Source: Leuctra nigra (taxonomy: Eukaryota > Arthropoda > Insecta > Plecoptera > Leuctridae). From it: DNA of 64,000 nt. Below are positions 9,745 to 21,500 of this stretch, piece after piece (within the stretch, counting starts at the first letter, position 1; the number at the start of each line of letters is the position of its first letter). Below the pieces are notes generated by a model. That model worked only from the letters and a program-made list of their open reading frames with translations, was not told where the DNA came from and ran no database searches. The stretch is from assembly GCA_934045905.1 (NCBI GenBank), contig OW203771.1:21522069-21586068 (forward strand), read 5' to 3'. The translations under genes were made by a program, and so were the position numbers.

Positions 9745-9937
9745 TACACTGCGTTTCACATTTAGCTGTCTGCTAGGTGCCACATCTTCTTTTGTCCATC
9801 TTCTTTCGCAGATCTTTTGTCCATCCCTCAGTCGCTGTGAGCGATCGCGCGGTCTTCCAAGACCATCCCTCTCTCTCCGACAAAGGGGTATTCAAAATAT
9901 CTTCCCGGACGGACAGCTAAAAGTGAAACGCAGTGTA
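9745..9937. mobile_element. MITE with TACACTGCGTTTCAC ends
   Basis: The left end TACACTGCGTTTCAC plus TTTAGCTGTC is matched in reverse by GACAGCTAAAAGTGAAACGCAGTGTA at the right, about 25 bp in all. It lies only 4 bp beyond the right target duplication of the large hAT element. It has no coding capacity. Confidence 0.7.
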
Positions 9938-10080
9938 GGTATTTGGTCACTCGGGGGGGGGGGGGGATGTCATGGCAACCTTCTTTTTGCCTCTCGACTG
10001 AGGGAAATCATAAAACCTAATTCAGGAAGGAACATGCTAACCTCTAGACCTAGATTCTTATGTAAAAATTCCAATCTGAG

Positions 10081-10187
10081 TAGCTGGGTGCATTATCAAC
10101 TGCAGAAATTGCAACATAGTTCAATTGCAAATAAAACTTAAAACTGAACTATGTCACAATTTCTGCTGTTGATAATCCACCCGGCTA
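10081..10187. repeat. Hairpin MITE
   Basis: The arms AGCTGGGTGCATTATCAAC and GTTGATAATCCACCCGGCT are complementary and continue inward through CAGAAATTG and ACATAGTTCA. This gives a stem of about 44 bp with a short loop near 10128-10145. Confidence 0.75.
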
Positions 10188-10920
10188 CAGCACAGCTAGG
10201 ATTCCAATCACCTTCATCTTAGCCTTCATACATCATCCTTGCTGTTGCCATTTGGCATTCGGATCAGGTAACACTAACCTTCACCGCCGGCTGAGCGATG
10301 GCAAGGTGGGAACGTGGATTATCACTGCAGACATTTTTATACCAACCAACAGGAAATTCATAAATTTTACGACGAGCCACACTGTTACAAATGGTTATAT
10401 TCAGGTCCAGTCGGGGACAGGCAAAGATGAACCCACTTTAGCATTGGCAATTCAAGGCCGGCCCATGCTAGCGCGGGTCAATCTTTGCTCGGTAGGTCAT
10501 GACTACGTAATTATTGGGCTGGAGTCTTGAGGTTAGTGGAGGAATGTTTTGACATATTTGAAGGGATTTTCTTTTTACACATACAAGGTCCTAGCCTAGG
10601 TACTAGGCTAGGTAGTAACTTGCAGGGAGTGCAGGGAATTCTATACTGCAGTACAGGTAAAACAAGTAATAATTTTAAGCTAAAATTAACCTCCAAAAAG
10701 TTCGGTAGGTATAGCCTTTGAGAAGAACCTTCGACCTAACCTGAGACGATTTTTTTAACTTCACTGAATTACCTAATATAATGTGTTGTGTAGAAAATGA
10801 TGACCCATCAATATTACAATCCAAACTCCTAGGTACAAACTCACAAACTCACGAGAATCCAAAAGACAGCAACAAGCTAGGTAGGTAGCTGGAAACACGA
10901 ATGCACGGATAGACAGACGC
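10188..10920. other. No gene recognised
   Basis: There are short open stretches on both strands (the longest is about 90 codons near 10252), but none shows a recognisable domain or convincing splice sites. TAGGTA/CTACCT motifs are frequent, as elsewhere in this genome. Confidence 0.4.
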
Positions 10921-10926
10921 ACTTAC

Positions 10927-11060
10927 CTGCAAATTGCAATTAGCACAAAAGAAAGGAACAAAACAAGTTTGGCTTCGCTTCGCGTCTCTTCTCGTCCTTC
11001 GGTGTTTTTGGCGCTTAGTTTAGTACCTAGTTGATCAAAGAGTATTGAAGGAATAAGTAT
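10927..11060 (-). promoter_or_regulatory. Candidate non-coding first exon of a leftward gene
   Basis: On the minus strand a GC-richer stretch (GCGCCAAAAACACCGAAGG, GACGCGAAGCGAAGCC) ends in TTTGCAG followed by GTAAGTGCG, a near-ideal splice donor, with the last exon base at 10927. It lies about 1.2 kb past the transporter stop on the same strand and could be the 5' exon of the next gene, which would lie left of the window. There is no coding evidence. Transcript data would decide. Confidence 0.3.
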
Positions 11061-11776
11061 GAGTGCGTGCTGCCCTGCAACAAACTGGCAACATGCCAGC
11101 CAGCAGTAGACCTTGAAGTTTAACAGCTGTTTTGTAAAAATAAAATAAATAAATCACACCACGTGACTTGATGCGCCTTACCAGCCGAATATAGGCAATT
11201 ATTGTGTCATGACTGTTTTGCGGGGTGCTGCACTCTAATCTTTCAGGGACTAATTTTCAGTCAAATTTGAGTATAAAATAAATTTAAATCCGTTTCAATC
11301 TTATCTCATGGAGCTAAATTTCTTTTCCATTTGTTTATATATTATATCATAACTGTTACAAACATTTTATATTTTACTGGTATTCCAAGAGACAGGTAAA
11401 TTAATACAGAAAAAATAAACATTTTACAGTTTGTTTTGTAATTTTAAATGTATAATTAAATATTGAATTGAATAAATTACCCGACTATTTTATTTAATCT
11501 GATACTCTTATAAGATTGTAAAGTTCATAATGTAATCAAATTGGAATTTTTTTACTTATCAACACTCTTAAAACTTTGATCATTGGTATTATTTTTAAGA
11601 ATTCTTGATATTGCAAAAAAAACTTTAAAATACAACGTTAAAAGTTCATGAAAAAAATAAAAAAATAAAAAAAATCACATGAAAGTAAACATGATGAAAG
11701 AAGTAAAATAAGTGTGTAGGGATATTCACGTAAACCATTCAAATTATAACAAATAATTTATGAAAATTATTAACAT

Positions 11777-11782
11777 TTTATT
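11777..11782 (-). terminator. Possible poly(A) signal of the transporter gene
   Basis: AATAAA on the minus strand, about 495 bp after the stop codon at 12277. Such hexamers are common in AT-rich DNA, so this is only a candidate. The decayed MITE at 11925-12085 would then lie in the 3' UTR. Confidence 0.25.
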
Positions 11783-11924
11783 AAAATTAAGTACAGAAAG
11801 TTTTCATTTACAGTTTTCTTAACGTCATGGACATAGGCACTCAAGACAGAAACTCCAAAATAAATATAAAATTTAACATACTATTTCTTTTGTTGTTAAC
11901 TCTCACCAAAAAGGAGATAAACAA

Positions 11925-12085
11925 TAGACCGCGTCATTACGAACTATCTAGTTTGCTCTGCTTTTGAAAAATAAAATATCAAAATGCAGTTCACGTTTAC
12001 TTACTTGTAGGTATTTATCAGAATCGTCGAGCTGCTTAAAAAATTTTAAAAAATCAGAACTAACTGGACAGTTTTTAATGACTTC
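11925..12085. repeat. Decayed copy of the 601-784 MITE
   Basis: CTATCTAGTTTGCTCTGCTT, then AAAATGCAGTTCACG, and at the far side CAGAACTAACTGGACAGTTT match the two arms of the hairpin MITE at 601-784 with many changes. Confidence 0.55.
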
Positions 12086-12276
12086 TCAAACAAAGTCAAA
12101 TATTTTTTTTTATCAAAAGTTACCATTTAGGAGTCAACTAAGCCCTTAACATTCATATAGAATTCTCCATATTATAAACGTTAATCCAACTTAAGTTCTA
12201 TCAAAATTCACATATTTACAATAGTACGTAATTTGTCAGAATTTAAAAATCTAATCAATTCATTAAATAAAATAAA

Positions 12277-12525
12277 TTAATAGTTATTCACTTGATTAAA
12301 GATATTGTCAATAATTTCGTCATTCTCGTAAGCATTATTGACGAATACGTTATCACTTTTGGGCTCCTTCTTGATGTCGTCTCCCATTTCGTTGACGAGT
12401 GACAGATTGTCGTAGGCTTGGAGAGCTGTTTGGCTTGGATTGGTAGCTGGGGCCTCAGTTCCCTTCTTCATCTTGCTCTGGGGGGCCCATTTAGGTGACG
12501 GACGGAAGAGGTCGTGCCAGTCAGT
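12277..12525 (-). CDS. SLC6 last exon: cytoplasmic C-tail
   Basis: The acceptor ATTTTCCAG precedes ACTGACTGG. It encodes [14 protein letters not shown], a short motif typical of the start of SLC6 C-tails, then 60 low-complexity polar residues ending FNQVNNY and a TAA at 12279-12277. No classical PDZ-binding end is seen. Confidence 0.88.
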   Translation of the reverse strand, partial: TDWHDLFRPSPKWAPQSKMKKGTEAPATNPSQTALQAYDNLSLVNEMGDDIKKEPKSDNVFVNNAYENDEIIDNIFNQVNNY

Positions 12526-15500
12526 CTGGAAAATATATTTTCATGAGAACAACATTACTAGGAAAACGCTCAGTGTATAACACGTTGATAAGCGAGCCCT
12601 CGTACTGCATCTGATTTAATATGCGTTTGCAAGTATCAGCTGCTCTACAGGCCTTGGAACTGAAGCATCAAGAAGGCAGGGAAAAAAATTTAGTACCTAC
12701 GTATACATTTTTCAAATATTTCAAGATTATAGAATGAAATGACAATAACTTTTGAAAGTGAAGACAGATAAGTCGTCAAATTGGCCAAAATACCTAATAT
12801 GTTGGTCCCAATAACCATGCGAAATTTTAAGTTGATCGGTCAATCCAGTTTAAATGTAAAAAATCACACGAAATATGGCTTTCAATTTTAATCAATTTGG
12901 CTGAAACTTTGTAGATTGGGACAATGTTGGTTGCAATGACTTTGCAAAATTTCAAATTGATCGAACTAACAAATTGAAAGATTTAAAAAAAAATATATCC
13001 AATCACAGGATCCCGTTCAAAAACGATCCCAGAGACCGCATAGATTACGTTAGTATTTGTGCAAAATTTCAGATCGATTGGTTGTGCGGTTTGACCTGGG
13101 CAGTGCAGGCAAAAAACAAACAGAGAGAGTGCCATACTCTTAAGAAGTCCGTGATGACTCTCGCTACTCTCGATCAAAATTAAATCATATCAAATATTAT
13201 ATTTCATTTTTATGAAATCAAATTTATGACATAGGTATAGATATTTTAACAGAGATATAAAGATAAAAATATATACTTTTCATCGTAATTTTATAGTTTT
13301 ACTGCGTAGCCCTAAACGTCCACCATTTCTTCTCGAGTATCACATGCCCCCATGAGTGTACTCAAGCATGGTTATTGTTTTATCGCAATCTGGGAAATAC
13401 TCGTATTAAGGACATTGGAAATCATATGCAAATTAATGATTTTGATCAAGGTGCGGTGCATAATACATTTCCGATATGAACAAATTTGACAAATTGGTAT
13501 TATCATGCGTTAATCGTTTGAGCCACCTTTATAGTTCAGCTGTTACAACTATGAACGAGAACGACCTACAAGGGAATGCAATTTTCTTTGGCATGGAAAA
13601 CACATGGCTGGACTATTTATGATTTTAGCAAAAAATTTATTTCATTGTCAAAACTCCTGGAAAATTATGAAAATGCTCGACATAATATCAATGTTTTGAG
13701 CAGGGACCCGAACCTTTATGAATAAAGGTTCGGGTTCCGGTTCCGATCCACAATTTTATTTTATAAAGGTTCGGGTTCCGGTTCCGGTTCTAAAATTTAA
13801 AATCAAACTATAATAATAAAACTTCAGTATTACCAATGTCAAATTTAATGGCATTATTTGATTTGGATTTTCCTATGAATGCAAGCACAGGTGTAAATAG
13901 GCAGTGCCTGTATAAAATTCACAGGATGGTGCTCAGAGTAAGTATCAGAGGAGACAGTAGAGTGGCTGCAATATTCTCCATAAGACAACGTAAACATTCA
14001 TTTTTCCTGAACCTATCATATTCAACTTGTCGGCAATGCAGTTCTCATCGCAATAGTCAGATTCAAAAATTGAAAACTCGAGCAGCGTTTTCATAATGAA
14101 GAATTATTATTTCTTATCGTTATCAAGAATTAAAAATTTCTGCAAAAAATACATTTTGGAAATGTTATCAAAAAATAAACTTTATACTACTTCGTGAATA
14201 ATATTATATCCAAGTAATATACATGATTTTTTATTAAAAAAAGGAACCTTAAAGAACCTTTAAGAACCTAATTGATTATAAAGGTTCGGGTTCCGGTTCC
14301 GGTTCTTTGGGAAACAAGTATAACGGTTCCGGTTCCGGTTCTGGTTCCGAAATTATAAAGGTTCATACCGGTTCTAGGTTCCGGTTCCGGTTCCGGTTCT
14401 GGTCCCTGGTTTTGAGGACTAAACAAATCGTCGTAAAGGGACGAAATTATTTTAATTTAATTCAAGCGATTATCCACGAAAACATATATTTTTTGTCTGC
14501 GCATTGTTCTGCAGCGAGGCTAATGGCGACGGATGAATGATTATGATGATGATTGGGAGATGGTGAAGAGTAGGTAAGGATGGAAGGTGGGAAGTAGGCT
14601 GTCGTGGCCTATTAGTAGGGTACCTTCCCAGCATTTGCCTGTCGACTGAGACCACGAAAAAAAACAGTCAGGAAGGACGGCCGCGGGGATCGAACCCGGG
14701 CCTCCGGAATACAAGTTCAGAGCGTGACGACTCAGCCATACCTGTTCCGTCGAAAACATATAATATAATGATGTAGTTACCTTATTTCTGTGCCTCTTGA
14801 TGAGCTGGTAAGCGCCGAAGATTGGAAGAGGTATCAACGAAGCCCCGCTGATCGCCCATCCCAAGCCGTCGACCCAGCCCGGGAATATGTAGGAGCCGTA
14901 GGAGGCGGGGGTGTAGTCCAAGAAAGTGAAGATCACGATGCCCTGCGAGCAGATTACAACATGGAGTATAACCATTGACGTACACTGGGGGTGGGGACAT
15001 GCGACTGGCCAGTCATCTGTCGTCGGTGTCTAGTGACAAACGGAACCGCCCCGTTCTTACGTACAGACCAAAGTCAAATTCTTCACTCATCCGGCTGAGA
15101 TCGTCTTGCATAGGCCAAGATTGCAGGGAAAGCTGACGCAGCACAACAATAAGCTTAATTTAGGTCTATGTTATAAATATGAAGGCATGGCGTAGCATTG
15201 AACAACATTAATAATATGTCTTTATATTGCCAGAATCTTGGCTTGCAGTGCGGCCTCAGACATCGGCGAAAGCATTTAGTGCTGCAGCTATAGCAGTCAC
15301 GAGTCCCATACTGAGCGGAAGTCAATGGTATAACCCCACTGGCGATTGATGAACCTGCTGTGACTTGTGAGGCCACAGGGTGAAGGACAATAGAGCCCCC
15401 CCCCCCCCCCCCCCCCCCCCTCCCTGGACTTCCATGATGTCAGAAAAGATACTGCAAATATTCTGCCTTTATTGAATGATCGATGCTATTTTATTGTTCA

Positions 15501-18500
15501 CTCACAATTCTTTAAAATGTGAAGAAAACCTCTCTAGCTGGGTCCACATAGACCGGTTTTTGCGATTTGCTTTTTCCGTTTTTTCTTTTGACCAATCACA
15601 AGTCCAGAAACCGCTCAAGGCAGACGTGTGATTGAAAACGGAAATCGTAAAACGCAAAAACGCTAAACGGTCTATGTTGACCCTGCTTTCGAGTCCTTTA
15701 ATCCTGAATTTCATAACAATATACAATTGATTATAGATCGTTTCCAAAACGCACCAAAATGGTTCGAAATTTGTTAAAAGTTTCAACTTTTCTCCTCCCA
15801 GACTTCTCATTGAACTTTAAAACTCTTGCCTCCCCCCCCCTCCCCCACCCACCTACTTGGCATAACACCTGCAGACAGGGTGCGAATTGATGGGGAGGAT
15901 GGGGGGGATTTCCCCCCTCTGGTTTTCTCATCCCCGGCTCTGTTTCCCAATAAAGCATCCCAGGGGGGATAGAGCTTTCCCCCCCTCTGTAAAATGGTTA
16001 ACTTTTAATCAACAAAACAATAGATTAGATACCTACTTTTTTCTGAAATGAATCAAAAATTATAAAAATAAATTATCACACAAAACAACTGTCAAATTGC
16101 CTTAGTAGCAAATAAGCTGTATTTGATAAGATATATTAATTCCAAGATTTATTTTGCTTGCCCGCCACTTCTGATTTCCCTTTTAAATTAAAAGCAAATC
16201 CTCTTTTATAATGCCATTTGTCATGATGACATGACAAATAACAAAAAATTGTGTACAAATCCTTAGAAATGCACCAAATCCAATCTTGAAATTCAAAATT
16301 TCCAGGGGCTATGCGCCCCGGACCCGCATGGTTCTAGGGGGCCCTCCCCCCAGACCCCCATTGTGTTCGTGGGCAATCGTATTTTTCACCTTTGCTATAT
16401 TTCCCAACATACTCGGAATTTTAACTTTTCCTATCCCCCCCCTCTGAAAATTGAACAATTCGCACCCTGCCTGCAGACACCAATGCTTACACCCAATGGG
16501 GGTGGCAATCAAACATCATCCACGTTTGCAGCTCAATGAAGTGGGATGAAAATGAAACTAAAATGATCTGAAAGATGTTCAAGTAGAATGACGAAAGACA
16601 ATACTTACGACGAGGAAGATCGGCCCCACGGCGATCCACATGAGCCACCAATATTTTTCTCCGATCCAAGGAAGGTTCATCTCCATCTGCTTGATGTTCC
16701 CGAGGAAGCGGTCAATTCCTGGAACAAGTGGAGAGCAAACAGGGGTCAGATCTCGAGTCGGGATTAGATTCAGACTTGCAACCATCTTTATGGTCTGGTG
16801 AAATACAGGCTCCCTAGTCATGGTGTGTTAGATACATCGGTACTCGTCAGATCACCCTGTGAGAGGAGTTAGATGGGTCTGTCTGCCTGTATACTTGCTG
16901 CTGTTGGGTCAGAGAGACTAGAGTGGGGTGGGATCATATGGTATTCAATGACAACTCTTTTGTTCTCACGTGACTATCTTCTCATCTCACCCGGAAAGAC
17001 GTGAATAATCACCTGATAGTGATGTCGGGTGATAGTGATTGAGAGATAGGATCGCTCGCACCCTCTCAAAGTCGAAGGTAGTGGAGGCCCTTGCTATAGC
17101 GTATATCTTACGCCGTTCTTCGGCCGTTTGTCTCATTGGTATAGAGCCAAGATTATATGGTTTTAAAATTGCCTAAATTTCGTTTTAAATATTGACAATT
17201 TCGCGTTTTGGTGGTTTTAAGACATCATTTCTCTTAGTTTTATGTTTATCAACACAAAAAATAGAAAATCACAAAATAGAAATTTTACAAAATGTTTGAT
17301 TTTAAAGCGAAATTTCGTGATTAAAAGTGATAAAACCATATAATCTTGGCTCTACTCATTGGTATCTTTTGTAAGGAGTAGGCTACATTCAGGTACCGGG
17401 TTTCATCTCCTCTCTTCTCTATATCCTCACTAGTGGAGCCTGACTCTTGAGGATAAAGCCCCATACACGATTGACGCGGACGGACGATGCGGAAGCAAAT
17501 AGTTGGCATCTGATAAACACATTTTCTCTTCGCATCGTCCGTCTGCGTTTGAAATGTGAACATTACAGGTAATTCAGTCACATAGTCCCTCCATGTCAAT
17601 CGTGCATAGGGCTTTAAAAGTTCATCAGCTTACCATAAACCCAAGCCACGACACCGATCTCCATGAACCCGATGACGAGGATGGCCCAGGAGGCCGTGTT
17701 CCAATCCATGAGTTGGAAGAGGAAGATTCCGCCTTGACAGCACATGGGCAGAGCGAGAAGGAAGCAGCTGAGACAGATGCAGGCGGTGACGATGAAGTTC
17801 CACCTGCGCAGCCACGGCCAGTGGTCGATGATGGCGGTGGCGATCGCCTCGACACCGGCGAACTGAACAGAGAGACACGGTCAAGCACATGGGCAGAGCG
17901 AGAAGGTGAGACAGATGCAGGCGGTGACGATGAAGTTCCACCTGCGCAGCCACGGCCAGTGGTCGATGATGGCGGTGGCGATCGCCTCGACACCGGCGAA
18001 CTGAACAGAGGATATGGTCATGTAACGTAGTCGCGTGTAGTACGGAGGAAATCCGTTGACTTAAGAGTCTGGGAGCCATTGTGAGTTAATTGCTTAATTG
18101 CATTGCTTAATTCAGTTTTAAGGTGTCAGCTCCATGTGTTTGTTGTATCTCAGGACGTTTCGGCACACTTAAGGTTGTGTATTCAAATCACCCATGGAGC
18201 TGACACCGAAGAACCGAAACAACTATGAAATCAATGAAATCAATGAAATCGTTTTAAAAATTAGCTAATTTGTGGTTAAGTTATATAAGCTCTGTACATT
18301 GGCATTTTTTTTTAACCAAGATCCAGTTTTACATATTATGATCATTTCAGAATCCCAAACTCAAGAGACTCGTGTTGGGTATGCTGGAAGGTATTGGGGG
18401 CACAACAGCCACCTTTTATAACAGATAATAGTCTAGGGGGTACATCGTTTAGGGACGCTCCCGTCAAACAAAGATCATTGGCGGCGCCCAGACCTGAAAT

Positions 18501-21500
18501 CAATGATATTTGGCGCCCATTTTCGGACCTGTGTACGGATAGAGGGCGTTTGTTTCGGGAAAAAGCACACAGCGAAATAAACGTACCACTGCTGTTAAAT
18601 AGTACAATATTTTTGTGAAAAAAGCAACAACGCAGTCTGCCATCTCGTTCCTTCTAAAAGCTGCGGTGTCTTTATTAAAAAAAATAATAATTTAGAAAAT
18701 AATTAGAGCCCGGAATTCAATGTACCAAATGATTTGCAACAGAATTAGATCTCGATCTGATTTACAAGACACAAACGATACTCTATAAAGTTAATTTAGC
18801 ATCTCTAATTTTTCCGAAATGAATCAAAGAAAAGAAAGAATTTCCTCATCATCGTCCTCACCTGGCTGCCAACTCCGAGTATGAACAACATGAGGAAGAA
18901 GAGCACCGCCCAGAGCTGAGGCAGCGGCATCTGGTTGACGGCCTCGGGGTAGGCGATGAAGGCGAGTCCGGGGCCGTCTTGCACCACTTCGTTGACGGGG
19001 ACCCCCAGCGAGTACGCCATGAAACCGAGGATGGAGAAGATCGCGAACCCGGCGTAGACCGACGTTAACATGTTGACGATACCGACGAAGAGCGCGTCTC
19101 TAAGAGGAGCAAGTTGGGAATGACACATCATTGCACATCAAAGCCTCAGAGTCAACATTTCTTTATATAAATGTTGGAGTTAAAATGTAATTAATAACTG
19201 TGCTGTGACTCCTAAATTTTTAAATAATGATTGGAAATGCGGCTTCAAAATGAATAACAATTTTTTGTGCTCGATTTCGTGTATTTTTCAATAATGTTTA
19301 ATGCACATGTAAATTGATAAACAAATATCTCATTTGTTTGCTATAGAAGTGAATAGTCCAAGTTCATGTAGCCCCAATACCACTACCAGTGTCAAGTGTG
19401 TACCAATTTGTCATTGGTCCTTTATGGTAAGGTGATGAGAGTGGGACAGTGGGAGGGCGATGTCTCACCTATGACAGTTGTTGTTGAACTTGTTGTAACT
19501 GGCAAGGGTGATGAGAGTGGGACAGTGGGAGGGCGATGTCTCACCTATGACAGTTGTTGTTGAACTTGTTGTAACTGGCAAGGGTGATGAGAGTGGGACA
19601 GTGGGAGGGCGATGTCTCACCTATGACAGTTGTTGTTGAACTTGTTGTAACTGGCAAGGGTGATGAGAGTGGGACAGTGGGAGGGCGATGTCTCACCTAT
19701 GACAGTTGTTGTTGAACTTGTTGTAACTGGCAAGGGTGATGAGAGTGGGACAGTGGGAGGGCGATGTCTCACCTATGACAGTTGTTGTTGAACTTGTTGT
19801 AACTGGCAAAGGTGATGAGAGTGGGACAGTGGGAGGGCGATGTCTCACCTATGACAGTTGTTGTTGAACTTGTTGTAACTGGCAAAGGTGATGAGAGTGG
19901 GACAGTGGGAGGGCGATGTCTCACCTATGACAGTTGTTGTTGAACTTGTTGTAACTGGCAAGGGTGATGAGAGTGGGACAGTGGGAGGGCGATGTCTCTT
20001 CTATGACAGTTGTTGTTGAACTTGTTGTAACTGGCAAGGGTGATGAGAGTGGGACAGTGGGAGGGCGATGTCTCACCTATGACAGTTGTTGTTGAACTTG
20101 TTGTAACTGGCAAGGGTGATGAGAGTGGGACAGTGGGAGGGCGATGTCTCACCTATGACAGTTGTTGTTGAACTTGTTGTAACTGGCAAGGGTGATGAGA
20201 GTGGGACAGTGGGAGGGCGATGTCTCACCTATGACAGTTGTTGTTGAACTTGTTGTAACTGGCAAGGGTGATGAGAGTGGGACAGTGGGAGGGCGATGTC
20301 TCACCTATGACAGTTGTTGTTGAACTTGTTGTAACTGGCAAGGGTGATGAGAGTGGGACAGTGGGAGGGCGATGTCTCACCTATGACAGTTGTTGTTGAA
20401 CTTGTTGTAACTGGCAAGGGTGATGAGCGAGCCACAACTGATGCCAAGAGCGTAGAACGTCTGACTGGCTGCGTCGAGCCAGACACCGGCGCTGGTCAGT
20501 CGGGAGAAGTCGGGAGTGATGTAGAACATGATGCCCTCGTACGCGCCCGGTAGCGTCGCACCTGCAGGAAGAAAGACAGAAGCATGAGGAACACGGCAAG
20601 TTCCTCGTCCGGACTTGCATCTTATCTATCCTCAAGCGGACCATTGCAAGGACGGAGAAAGTTAGTGCCCTCTTTGTTGAAAGTTCTTACGAAGGACACG
20701 TTATTTGGAAAAATCCAACGATGAGACCATGTTTAACTTTTAAGTGACAGGTTTGACGCGTCTCCACATCAACATTGGGTCGGGGAGTTATCAAACGGTC
20801 AGGTGGTTTTAAAGGAAATTTCAAGAGATTAACTCTCATACAATGAATGAATGCCCATTGTATTGGTCTCATAATGGATAGTCCAATGTCTCCTAGACAA
20901 CAATTGTCGACGACGACAATACTTGTGCGTCAAGGAAATTTTCTCAGAACTACGCTCCTTCGAAATGCTTCACTACTGTATCATTAAAAAAGGTCTATGT
21001 GGACTTAGCTACATTTTGCTAAGAAAGGCTATTGATTGATGCCATTCACCAAGTAGTATACGAAAGGCACTGGATTTTAACCTTTACTTTGAGATACTTA
21101 TTTCGTTGATAGCGCAAACATACACTTGGATCTGCCTTCAACTTAATCGTTTTAATTGAATTGAATTGACATTGAGTAAAGCTAGATTACAATATCTATC
21201 TCTCATGGACCTTGTAATGACGGTGGAAGATGCCATGAAGATCATTATCAAGGTATATAAGTTCGAGATAATCAATCATCACCAATAAGCTGCCACACAA
21301 ATGATATAAGCATGCATAAGGCATATCTCCTGCAACATATTAATTCCTTTACGAGAGAATGTTATGGAACGGTTGTAGGGCAGTTTACCGAAAGACAGAT
21401 TACCCACGGACAGATTACCGAAATCTACCCGGACATTTTACCGACCTTATTTTTTTTTTACAAATTTTTTGCCAAATATTTTTACATTTTTTTTTTTTAA

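Noticed and set aside
9373..10141. Open frames of 101 and 193 codons across the right end of the hAT element
   Set aside because: They run through transposon ends, target duplications and a G15 tract, with no domain-like wording.
10252..10530. 92-codon open frame (GKVGTWIITADIFIP...)
   Set aside because: No recognisable domain, no convincing splice sites, and it lies beside MITEs; I cannot separate it from chance.
13836..14096. 86-codon frame inside the GGTTCC hAT element as a transposase remnant
   Set aside because: No hAT transposase motif can be seen in it.
17625..18079. Overlapping Ser/Pro- or Asp/Gly-rich frames on both strands
   Set aside because: Shadows of the TM8-TM10 exon and its 138-bp duplicate; the SLC6 reading with correct splice sites explains the region.
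19431..20427. CRISPR-like array (regular 76-bp period)
   Set aside because: There are no unique spacers; the whole unit repeats and derives from an exon-intron junction in a eukaryotic gene.
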